From contig JANQQM010000191.1 of assembly GCA_028289365.1 (NCBI GenBank), positions 1 to 33,844 on the forward strand: a stretch of DNA of 33,844 bases. The letters are read 5' to 3'. The notes under the pieces were generated by a model. The model saw only the letters and a list, made by a program, of their open reading frames with translations, made no database searches and was not told the DNA's origin. Origin of the DNA: Salaquimonas sp. GTDB taxonomy: Bacteria; Pseudomonadota; Alphaproteobacteria; Rhizobiales; Rhizobiaceae. Shown in pieces: positions 27,583-33,844 of this stretch. Each line of letters starts with the position of its first letter. Position 1 is the first letter of the stretch. The translations under genes and the position numbers were made by a program.

Positions 27583-27822
27583 ATGAAAAAAGGTGAAGTT
27601 GCAATCGGTGAACCGATTGCAGTCGAGGTCAAGGAAGGCAAAAACTATTTCTGGTGCTCTTGCGGGAAATCTTCCCGTCAGCCCTTTTGCGATGGATCGC
27701 ACAAGGAAACCGAATTTACCCCCGTGGCCTGGAAAGCCGAAAAATCAGAAACGAAGTATTTCTGTTGCTGCAAGCAGACCCACAACCAACCGTTTTGCGA
27801 TGGAAGTCACAACAATTTGTAG
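27583..27822 (+). CDS. Twin CDGSH iron-sulfur domain protein
   Basis: 79 residues from ATG 27583, with GGAG eight bases upstream. Two complete CDGSH motifs (C-x-C-x2-S/T-x3-P-x-C-D-G-S-H): C25, C27, C36, H40 and C61, C63, C72, H76. Each should hold one [2Fe-2S] cluster with three Cys and one His ligand, as in mitoNEET relatives of the Miner2-like bacterial type. The protein is small, soluble and redox-active or a cluster carrier; no partner is evident. An extra Cys at position 62 sits between the first two ligands of motif two. Confidence 0.93.
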   Translation: MKKGEVAIGEPIAVEVKEGKNYFWCSCGKSSRQPFCDGSHKETEFTPVAWKAEKSETKYFCCCKQTHNQPFCDGSHNNL

Positions 27823-27836
27823 AATCGCTGTTTACG

Positions 27837-27888
27837 CGCAGAATTCCTGATCAGATCACGCAAAAAAATGTGATCACAAAATTCTGCG
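27837..27888. repeat. Nested inverted repeats between the CDGSH and fasciclin genes
   Basis: CGCAGAATT (27837-27845) and AATTCTGCG (27880-27888) are perfect nine-base outer arms. Inside them GATCAC (27854-27859) and GTGATC (27870-27875) form a second stem around an A-rich loop. No T-run follows, so it does not look like a classical terminator. It may be an RNA structure ending the CDGSH transcript or an operator region for the fasciclin gene about 100 bases downstream. Confidence 0.5.
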
Positions 27889-27983
27889 ACTTATTAATCC
27901 AGTAGAGCGCTCTCCCGTATTTCCGATCAGTGGCTGGCTTGCACGGTCCATCATCAGAACTTGGAGCATTTAGGGAGATTTCC

Positions 27984-28472
27984 ATGCGTAAAACAGTATT
28001 TGCTGCGGCGGCAGCATTAGCCTTCGTCATTTCATCACCGGCAAGCGCCGCTAACATTGTACAGACCGCAGCTTCTGCCGGTCAGTTCAACACATTGCTG
28101 GCTGCAGCCAAGGCCGCCGGTCTGGCAGGCGCCCTTTCCGGTAACACCAAACTGACCGTCTTCGCACCGACCGATGCAGCGTTTGCAAAGCTTCCCAAGG
28201 GAACGGTAGAAAACCTGCTGAAGCCTGAGAACCGCGACCAGTTGGCCGATCTTCTCAAGTACCATGTCGTGGCCGGCGAAGTGAACGCCGCTGATATTCC
28301 CCTTGGCGTAACCCAGGTGCCTACCATCAAGGAAGGTGGTGACACCAAGGTAATCACAACCCGTTGGGGCAATAATGTGACCGTAGATTTTGCGCGCGTC
28401 ACTACTGCCGACATCCAGACGTCGAACGGTGTGATCCACGTGATCGATAAAGTGCTGATACCTACAAACTAA
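27984..28472 (+). CDS. Secreted fasciclin (FAS1) domain protein
   Basis: 162 residues from ATG 27984, with GGGAG seven bases upstream. The signal peptide covers residues 1-23 (MRKTVFAAAAALAFVISSPASA) with a clear AxA-type cut. A single FAS1 domain fills the rest: LTVFAPTDAAFAKLP (H1 box), LLKYHVVAGEV and the final NGVIHVIDKVLIPTN (H2 box). Bacterial FAS1 proteins mediate adhesion or matrix binding; in rhizobia a relative, Nex18, is linked to nitrogen-fixation genes. The substrate is unknown. A strong terminator follows, so it is the end of its transcript. Confidence 0.94.
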   Translation: MRKTVFAAAAALAFVISSPASAANIVQTAASAGQFNTLLAAAKAAGLAGALSGNTKLTVFAPTDAAFAKLPKGTVENLLKPENRDQLADLLKYHVVAGEVNAADIPLGVTQVPTIKEGGDTKVITTRWGNNVTVDFARVTTADIQTSNGVIHVIDKVLIPTN

Positions 28473-28493
28473 GAATACAGCACTTGTTTCCTG

Positions 28494-28521
28494 GGGCGCG
28501 CCAACCGGCGCGCCCTTTTTT
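28494..28521 (+). terminator. Rho-independent terminator after the fasciclin gene
   Basis: GGGCGCGCC (28494-28502) and GGCGCGCCC (28507-28515) form a perfect nine-base GC stem with a four-base loop, followed by six Ts (28516-28521), 22 bases after the stop codon. It is the clearest intrinsic terminator in the window. Confidence 0.93.
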
Positions 28522-28605
28522 CATGCCTGTCGTCAGGATGACATGAAGCCATGATTTTGCTAAGCCGGGCGTTGTTAATTGTTATCTCGTCTCGGGGACA
28601 CCCAA

Positions 28606-28992
28606 TTGCAAAAAGCCAGGCTTACAGAACAGGCACCCGTATTTTTGGTTTCAAACCTGATGGAATCGGTCGCCTATTGGCAGGACAGTCTCGGTTTCAA
28701 GGCGAGGCTTTATGGCGAGCCCGCGGATTTTGCCATCCTGCGTCGGGACAACGCTTTCATGATGCTGAGCCAGAAACCTGCGGATCACGAAATCGTCCCG
28801 CACTGGAAGATCAAGGACAAATTGTGGAATGCCTATTTCTGGGTAGATGATGCCAAGGCATTGTTCGAAGAATTCTCAGCCAATGGTGCCAAGATCGACT
28901 ATGGTCTTTGTGAACAACCCTATCGCGTTCTCGAATTCGGCATACAGGACCCAGACGGTCATGATATAGCATTTGGCCAGGACCTCGAGTAA
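28606..28992 (+). CDS. VOC-family protein, glyoxalase-like
   Basis: 128 residues if started at TTG 28606, which has GGGGA about eight bases upstream; a TTG at 28579 is an alternative and no ATG fits. Pattern: APVFLVSNLMESVAYWQDSLGFKARL, FAILRRDNAFMML, then the second half NAYFWVDDAKALFEEF and GIQDPDGHDIAFGQDLE, the standard bleomycin-resistance/glyoxalase ending where a metal-binding Glu or His would lie. The substrate is unknown. It sits 38 bases before glyS and has its own upstream terminator boundary, so it may be co-transcribed with glyS. Confidence 0.85.
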   Translation: MQKARLTEQAPVFLVSNLMESVAYWQDSLGFKARLYGEPADFAILRRDNAFMMLSQKPADHEIVPHWKIKDKLWNAYFWVDDAKALFEEFSANGAKIDYGLCEQPYRVLEFGIQDPDGHDIAFGQDLE

Positions 28993-29030
28993 ACCGATCC
29001 TCCTTTTCTCTTTTTCAATAGCGTCAATCC

Positions 29031-31148
29031 ATGCCTGACCTACTACTCGAATTATTTTCAGAAGAAATTCCCGCGAGAATGCAAAAGAAGGCGGCTGGCG
29101 ATCTTCGAGCTGCTGTCACAAATGCGCTCGTTGATGCGGGTCTTACTTATGAAGGCGCCAAGGAATATTGGACACCGCGCCGCCTCGCGCTCGACGTTCG
29201 TGGCGTTACTGCACGTTCCGCTGACATTCGGGAAGAACGAAAAGGCCCACGGGCCGATGCACCCGAAAAGGCAATCGCTGGGTTTCTGCGTGGCGCCGGT
29301 TTGTCTTCTGTCGATGAGGCCGAGATCAGGACCGATCCGAAGAAGGGTGACTTTCTCGTCGCGGTCATTGAGAAGCCAGGCAGGGCAGCTGAAGAGATTA
29401 TTGCCGAGTGCCTGCCGCCGATCATCCGCAATTTTTCCTGGCCCAAATCCATGCGCTGGGGAGCGGCCTCGCGTGAACCCGGTTCGCTCAGATGGGTGCG
29501 TCCGCTGCAATCGATCCTGTGCACTTTTGGACCGGAGACCGAGGATCCCGAGATCATTTCTTTCGAGGTCGATGGACTTGCTTCGGGAAATGTTACCCAT
29601 GGCCATCGCTTCCTTTCGCCGGGTGAAATTTCCGTACGGCGATTTGATGATTATGTCTCGAGCCTCGAAAAGGCAAATGTCGTGCTCGACGCGGAACGGC
29701 GCCAGGAAATGATTTCAACGGATGCAAAAAATCTTGCCTTCGCGCGCGGGCTCGAACTGGTCGAGGATGCCGGCCTGCTCGCCGAGACGGCAAATCTGGT
29801 CGAATGGCCGGTGCCCTTGATCGGAGATTTCGACGAGAATTTTCTGGCCATTCCGGACGAGGTGACAAGGCTAACCATCCGCGAAAATCAGAAGTGTTTT
29901 GTCCTGCGCAAACAGGGTGGCACCGAGCTCACAAACCAGTTCGTCCTGGTGTCAAATATCGAGGCGACGGATGGTGGTGCCGAGGTCGCGCGCGGTAATG
30001 GCAAGGTCGTCAATGCGCGTCTTTCGGACGCAAAATTTTTCTGGGATTCCGACCTGCAAATTGCTCATGCCGAAGGTGGTTTTGACAGCTGGATCGATGG
30101 CCTCGACAACGTCACCTTCCATGCCAAATTGGGCTCGCAGGGAGCGCGCGTAAAACGCATCATGGCGCTAGCTGAAAGGCTCGCGCCACTGGTCGGAGCC
30201 GACCCCGAAAAAGCCAAACGCGCAGCCCGGCTCGCAAAGGCCGATCTTCAATCTTCCATGGTTTTCGAGTTCCCCGAAGTGCAGGGTCGCATGGGTCGCC
30301 GATACGCCGAAGAAGCCGGTGAGGATGCTTCTGTCGCGCTCGCAATCGAGGAACATTACAAACCGCTCGGTCCCTCCGACGACGTGCCGTCCGACCCGGT
30401 TTCGATCGCCGTTGCACTCGCCGATAAGCTCGACACATTGGTTGGTTTCTGGGCGATTGACGAGAAACCAACCGGCTCGAAAGATCCCTATGCATTGCGA
30501 CGCGCAGCGCTGGGTGTGATCCGTTTGGTATTGGAAAACCGGTTGAGATTGTCAGTCAATTCGCTCTACGATTCCGGTCTCCGGCTTTATCAAAATCTCG
30601 AGGAGCAGGACACTGCCGCAGGCAACAAAGGAGACCTTCTCTCCTTCTTCCACGACCGCCTCAAAGTGTATCTGCGCGACACTGGCGCACGGCATGATCT
30701 GATCGATGCGGTCATCACGGCGGATACTGATGACCTCCTCCTCATCACCCAGAAAGTGCGTGCACTGCAGGATCTTGTGGAATCCGAAGACGGCGAAAAC
30801 CTGCTGGCAGGTTACAAACGCGCGGCCAATATTCTTGCCGCCGAAGAGAAGAAGGGAACGCAAGTTAAACCTTCAGTTTCACATGAACTACTTGAATCTG
30901 ATTCAGAACTTGAACTTGAAAATGCATTGAATCAAATCATCGGCAATGCCACGCAAGCTGTTGAAAAAGAAGACTATTCTTCTGCCATGCATGAGCTTGC
31001 CAAACTGCGTGCGCCAATTGACGTTTATTTCGAAAACGTATTGGTTAATGTGGAGGATGAAGCGGTGCGTGCAAATCGGCTCGCTCTGTTGGATCGCATT
31101 CGACAGGCGACAGCAACAGTTGCTGACTTCTCCAAAATCAGCGGTTAG
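29031..31148 (+). CDS. glyS: Glycyl-tRNA synthetase beta subunit
   Basis: 705 residues from ATG 29031, within the usual range near 690-710. The opening [18 protein letters not shown] and internal blocks such as [19 protein letters not shown] and [14 protein letters not shown] are diagnostic. The protein contains the HD-like and tRNA-binding domains of the beta subunit. A stretch near residues 610-650 is AT-rich at the DNA level (about 30860-30990) and Glu/Ser-rich in the protein, unlike its surroundings, probably a flexible linker before the C-terminal helical domain. It works with GlyQ, encoded upstream. Confidence 0.98.
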   Translation: MPDLLLELFSEEIPARMQKKAAGDLRAAVTNALVDAGLTYEGAKEYWTPRRLALDVRGVTARSADIREERKGPRADAPEKAIAGFLRGAGLSSVDEAEIRTDPKKGDFLVAVIEKPGRAAEEIIAECLPPIIRNFSWPKSMRWGAASREPGSLRWVRPLQSILCTFGPETEDPEIISFEVDGLASGNVTHGHRFLSPGEISVRRFDDYVSSLEKANVVLDAERRQEMISTDAKNLAFARGLELVEDAGLLAETANLVEWPVPLIGDFDENFLAIPDEVTRLTIRENQKCFVLRKQGGTELTNQFVLVSNIEATDGGAEVARGNGKVVNARLSDAKFFWDSDLQIAHAEGGFDSWIDGLDNVTFHAKLGSQGARVKRIMALAERLAPLVGADPEKAKRAARLAKADLQSSMVFEFPEVQGRMGRRYAEEAGEDASVALAIEEHYKPLGPSDDVPSDPVSIAVALADKLDTLVGFWAIDEKPTGSKDPYALRRAALGVIRLVLENRLRLSVNSLYDSGLRLYQNLEEQDTAAGNKGDLLSFFHDRLKVYLRDTGARHDLIDAVITADTDDLLLITQKVRALQDLVESEDGENLLAGYKRAANILAAEEKKGTQVKPSVSHELLESDSELELENALNQIIGNATQAVEKEDYSSAMHELAKLRAPIDVYFENVLVNVEDEAVRANRLALLDRIRQATATVADFSKISG

Positions 31149-31289
31149 ACTGTTTCGAGAGCTTTCGACGACGTCTGTGACCGGATCGACGCAACAGGAA
31201 TTTGGCAAGTAAAGAGCGAGGTGCGTCAGCGCGCCCGCACCGGCACCGGCAGCCGCCGGACCGTCGTGACCAAATAGAAGGAGCACCCC

Positions 31290-31775
31290 ATGAAGACCTG
31301 GAAACTTTATCTATCAGGCGAGATCCATACCGACTGGCGCGAGGAGATTGAAGCCGGCGCAAGTGCCGCAGGACTGCCGATCGAAACCGCTTCGCCGGTT
31401 ACCAATCATGAAGCCTCCGATGATTGCGGTGTGGCTATTCTCGGCGCCGAACCAAACAAGTTCTGGCACGACCACAAGGGTGCACAGATGAATGCGATCC
31501 GCACCCGAACGCTTATTTCCGAAGCCGATATTGTCGTCGTTCGGTTCGGTGAAAAATACAAGCAGTGGAACGCCGCCTTCGATGCTGGCTATGCTTCAGC
31601 ACTTGGCAAGCCGCTCATCATTTTGCATGGCCCCGATCATCAACATGCGCTCAAGGAAGTCGATGCCGCGGCACTCGCTGTGTGTGAAGTTCCGGCACAG
31701 GTTGTCGATATTTTGCGCTATGTAATTCGCGGCGAACTTGACGGCTACACCGGCAGCAAGGCTGCCGCCGAATAG
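31290..31775 (+). CDS. YtoQ-family protein
   Basis: 161 residues from ATG 31290, with AAGGAG seven bases upstream. The opening WKLYLSGEIHTDWREEIE and the later GAEPNKFWHDHKGAQMNAIRTR and FGEKYKQWNAAFDAGYASALGKPLI are the conserved blocks of YtoQ, related in outline to nucleoside 2-deoxyribosyltransferase-like folds. The reaction is not established. The 141-base gap from glyS (31149-31289) holds a GC-rich patch but no clear terminator. Confidence 0.9.
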   Translation: MKTWKLYLSGEIHTDWREEIEAGASAAGLPIETASPVTNHEASDDCGVAILGAEPNKFWHDHKGAQMNAIRTRTLISEADIVVVRFGEKYKQWNAAFDAGYASALGKPLIILHGPDHQHALKEVDAAALAVCEVPAQVVDILRYVIRGELDGYTGSKAAAE

Positions 31776-31823
31776 GTTCAAGATCGGTCTTAAATCGATC
31801 GCTAAAAAGAGTGGGAGGCAGGC

Positions 31824-32717
31824 TTGGATATGCTACCGGAAAAAACGCGCGAACTGCATAATCATCACTTCGATTCCACCGTCTGGAACGACTTCAAATT
31901 TCGCGATGATGACATCGTCATTGGCACCTATGCGAAGTCCGGCACGACCTGGGTTCAGCAGATTGTCGGCCAACTTGTTTTCGATGGAAATGAAGATGTG
32001 GCGGTCGGCGAAATTTCACCGTGGATCGATTTGCGCGTACCGCCGAAAGAGGAAAAATTCGGCATGATTGAAAGCCAGGATCATCGCCGATTTGTGAAGA
32101 CGCATCTGCCGCTCGACGCCTTGGTTTTTTCTCCGAAGGCCAAGTACATTTACATTGGCCGTGACGGTCGTGATGTCGTCTGGAGTTTTTACAATCACCA
32201 TCTCAATGCCAATGATCTTTGGTATGAAATTCTGAATGATTCACCTGGCCGCGTCGGGCCGCCGATCGACAAGCCGAAGGATTCGGTCGTCGAATATTTT
32301 CGCGACTGGCTGGAAAACGATGGCTATCCGATTTGGTCCTACTGGGAAAATATCGGCACCTGGTGGCCGGCCCGAAATCTGGATAATGTGCTGTTCCTGC
32401 ATTACGCAAAACTGAAGGAAGACATGCCCGGCGAGATTCGGCGTGTCGCCGATTTTCTTGAAATTGATGTCTCGCCCGATCGCTGGCCAGCGATTCTGGA
32501 ACACTGCAGTTTCGACTATATGAAGGCCAATGCCGAACAGGCTACCCCGCTCGGTGGTGCGGTTTGGGAAGGCGGCGCAAAGACATTCGTGCACAAGGGC
32601 AAGAACGGGCGATGGCAAAATGAACTGCCGGCTGAATTGAGTGATGTTTACGAAAAAATGGCGGTTGAAAAACTGGGCGCCGAATGTGCCGACTGGCTCA
32701 AGACCGGAAAGCTCTGA
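31824..32717 (+). CDS. PAPS-dependent sulfotransferase (Sulfotransfer_1)
   Basis: 297 residues from TTG 31824, which has GGGAGG six bases upstream; an in-frame ATG at 31830 is less well spaced. It has a full cytosolic-type sulfotransferase layout: the 5'-phosphate loop KSGTTW (38-43), the catalytic-region KTHLP with H94, the 3'-phosphate segment IGRDGRDVVWSFYNH near 112-126 and the C-terminal HKGKNGRWQNEL, the counterpart of the RKGxxGDWKN motif. It would transfer sulfate from PAPS to a hydroxyl or amine; the acceptor is unknown. It is convergent with purD. Confidence 0.93.
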   Translation: MDMLPEKTRELHNHHFDSTVWNDFKFRDDDIVIGTYAKSGTTWVQQIVGQLVFDGNEDVAVGEISPWIDLRVPPKEEKFGMIESQDHRRFVKTHLPLDALVFSPKAKYIYIGRDGRDVVWSFYNHHLNANDLWYEILNDSPGRVGPPIDKPKDSVVEYFRDWLENDGYPIWSYWENIGTWWPARNLDNVLFLHYAKLKEDMPGEIRRVADFLEIDVSPDRWPAILEHCSFDYMKANAEQATPLGGAVWEGGAKTFVHKGKNGRWQNELPAELSDVYEKMAVEKLGAECADWLKTGKL

Positions 32718-32751
32718 CCGGCACTGATCGTTTCAATCCTTCAGACGAATC

Positions 32752-33844
32752 TCATTTGCCATTGCGGCCAACGGCGCGCCAACCGATATCTCGGCGGCAA
32801 AAGCCGCCCGGCCAGTCGATCTGGTCAACGGCATGATAGGTGTTTTCTTGTGCCTGCGCGATCGTGTCGCCCATGGCTGTAACGTTCAGGACCCTGCCGC
32901 CATTGGCAACCAGCGCGCCATCCTTGTGGGACGTTCCGGCATGGAACACAACGGCGCCGGTGGCTTCGGCTAGCTCGATACCGCCGATTGAGCTACCCTT
33001 TTCGTAGGGACCCGGATAGCCCTTCGTCGCCATGACCACGGACATCGCCGCCTGGTCGGACCACTGTGCTTCCACCGAAAGCAGATCACCTTCCAGCGCA
33101 GCGATCATAAGTTCGACGATATCCGATTGCAGGCGAAGCATCAGCGGTTGGCACTCCGGATCACCAAACCGGACATTGTACTCGATCAGTTCCGGCCCAT
33201 CCTTGGTCATCATCAATCCGGCATAAAGAATGCCATGGAACGGTGTGCCGCGCGCATGCATCCCGGCAAGTGTCGGAACGATTATATTTGCCATGACGTC
33301 ATCGATCGCTTCCTGATCCAGAACCGGAGCTGGTGTATAGGCCCCCATCCCACCCGTATTGGGGCCGGTATCGCCGTCAAATGCGCGTTTGTGATCCTGG
33401 GCCGTTCCCAGCAGCATGGCGCTCTGCCCATCGCACAGGGCAAACAAGCTGGCTTCCTCGCCTTCGAGAAATTCCTCGATCACCACTTCGGTACCAGCCT
33501 CGCCAAATGCGCCTTCGAAACAATCATCAATTGCGTCAAAGGCTTCCTCATTCGTCATGGCGACGGTCACGCCCTTGCCTGCGGCCAATCCGTCGGCCTT
33601 GATAACGATCGGCGCGCCATATTCACGGACATGAAGCTTCGCCTTTGGCGCATTGTTGAACCGCGCGAATCCGGCGGTCGGGATATTGAACTCCGCACAC
33701 AATTCCTTGGTAAACGCCTTGGAGCCTTCAAGCTGAGCTGCTGCCGCTGAAGGCCCGAAGGTCCGGATACCTTCTGCTTCCAGATCATCGACAATACCGG
33801 CAACAAGGGGTGCCTCCGGCCCGACCACAACCAGCTCCACGGCC
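32752..33844 (-). CDS. purD: Phosphoribosylamine-glycine ligase, 5'-truncated by window edge
   Basis: Second step of purine synthesis: phosphoribosylamine, glycine and ATP give GAR. The frame remains open to base 33844, so about 60 N-terminal residues lie outside the window; the first visible segment reads [23 protein letters not shown]-grasp features follow: [50 protein letters not shown] and [15 protein letters not shown] with metal-binding Glu and Asn. The C-terminal [16 protein letters not shown] is family-typical. A GTG near the window edge (33840) is internal. Confidence 0.97.
   Translation of the reverse strand, partial: AVELVVVGPEAPLVAGIVDDLEAEGIRTFGPSAAAAQLEGSKAFTKELCAEFNIPTAGFARFNNAPKAKLHVREYGAPIVIKADGLAAGKGVTVAMTNEEAFDAIDDCFEGAFGEAGTEVVIEEFLEGEEASLFALCDGQSAMLLGTAQDHKRAFDGDTGPNTGGMGAYTPAPVLDQEAIDDVMANIIVPTLAGMHARGTPFHGILYAGLMMTKDGPELIEYNVRFGDPECQPLMLRLQSDIVELMIAALEGDLLSVEAQWSDQAAMSVVMATKGYPGPYEKGSSIGGIELAEATGAVVFHAGTSHKDGALVANGGRVLNVTAMGDTIAQAQENTYHAVDQIDWPGGFCRRDIGWRAVGRNGK

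Noticed and set aside
27870-27877. GTGATCAC palindrome as a CRP or FNR site
   Set aside because: The half-sites lack the required six- or four-base spacing, so neither consensus is met.

Overview
The window is ordinary chromosomal DNA from an alphaproteobacterium. The supporting signs are an F0 ATP synthase operon (atpI-atpB-atpE-atpF'-atpF) carrying both b' and b and separate from F1, an RNase HII gene facing it, a TPR protein-ispE-moaB cluster, a long-chain polyprenyl diphosphate synthase divergent from a DUF2007 gene and a TrmN6-like methyltransferase, and an S49 peptidase-small membrane protein-glyQ-lemA-DUF2207-glyS stretch. From memory this order resembles Hyphomicrobiales (Rhizobiales) genomes; genus and species cannot be assigned. 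GC content looks moderate. TTG and GTG start codons are frequent.

Layout. Bases 1-1271 hold the 3' part of guaA. Bases 1587-2736 hold a MarR regulator with a palindromic promoter, a small acidic ORF and what looks like the stranded 3' end of a TadG-like pilus gene. Bases 2884-4488 hold an SbmA/BacA peptide transporter convergent with a DksA/TraR zinc-finger protein. Bases 4586-8916 hold NnrU, a YfgM-like protein, the GTPase Der and a SleB-type wall hydrolase. Bases 9058-11886 form the F0 operon, with a near-consensus promoter, an internal hairpin after atpE and a strong terminator that lies inside the 3' coding end of rnhB. Bases 11827-14697 hold rnhB, a PA0069-type radical SAM protein behind a candidate LexA-controlled promoter, and a divergent glycosyltransferase-like gene. 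Bases 14704-19180 are reverse-strand: moaB, ispE, a secreted TPR protein and a polyprenyl synthase. Bases 19410-23330 hold DUF2007, the methyltransferase, a reverse-strand sulfotransferase, an S49 peptidase, a 59-residue membrane protein and PhzF. Bases 23439-31148 run from glyQ to glyS, with six genes between the two glycyl-tRNA synthetase subunits: VOC, LemA, DUF2207, twin CDGSH, fasciclin and VOC. Bases 31290-33844 hold YtoQ, a second and unrelated sulfotransferase, and the 3' part of purD on the reverse strand.

Most genes are housekeeping: purine synthesis (guaA, purD), ATP synthesis, ribosome and tRNA functions (der, TrmN6-like, glyQ, glyS), isoprenoids and quinones (ispE, polyprenyl synthase), DNA maintenance (rnhB, possibly the radical SAM protein) and envelope functions. 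I found no mobile element, CRISPR array, tRNA, rRNA, phage gene or defence system, and no clear new multi-gene system. The more interesting signals are small: a possible SOS site in front of the radical SAM gene, a hairpin holding the tpr stop in its loop and the ispE start in its stem, a likely MarR autoregulatory operator, the TadG-like remnant, and an atp terminator used as coding sequence by rnhB.
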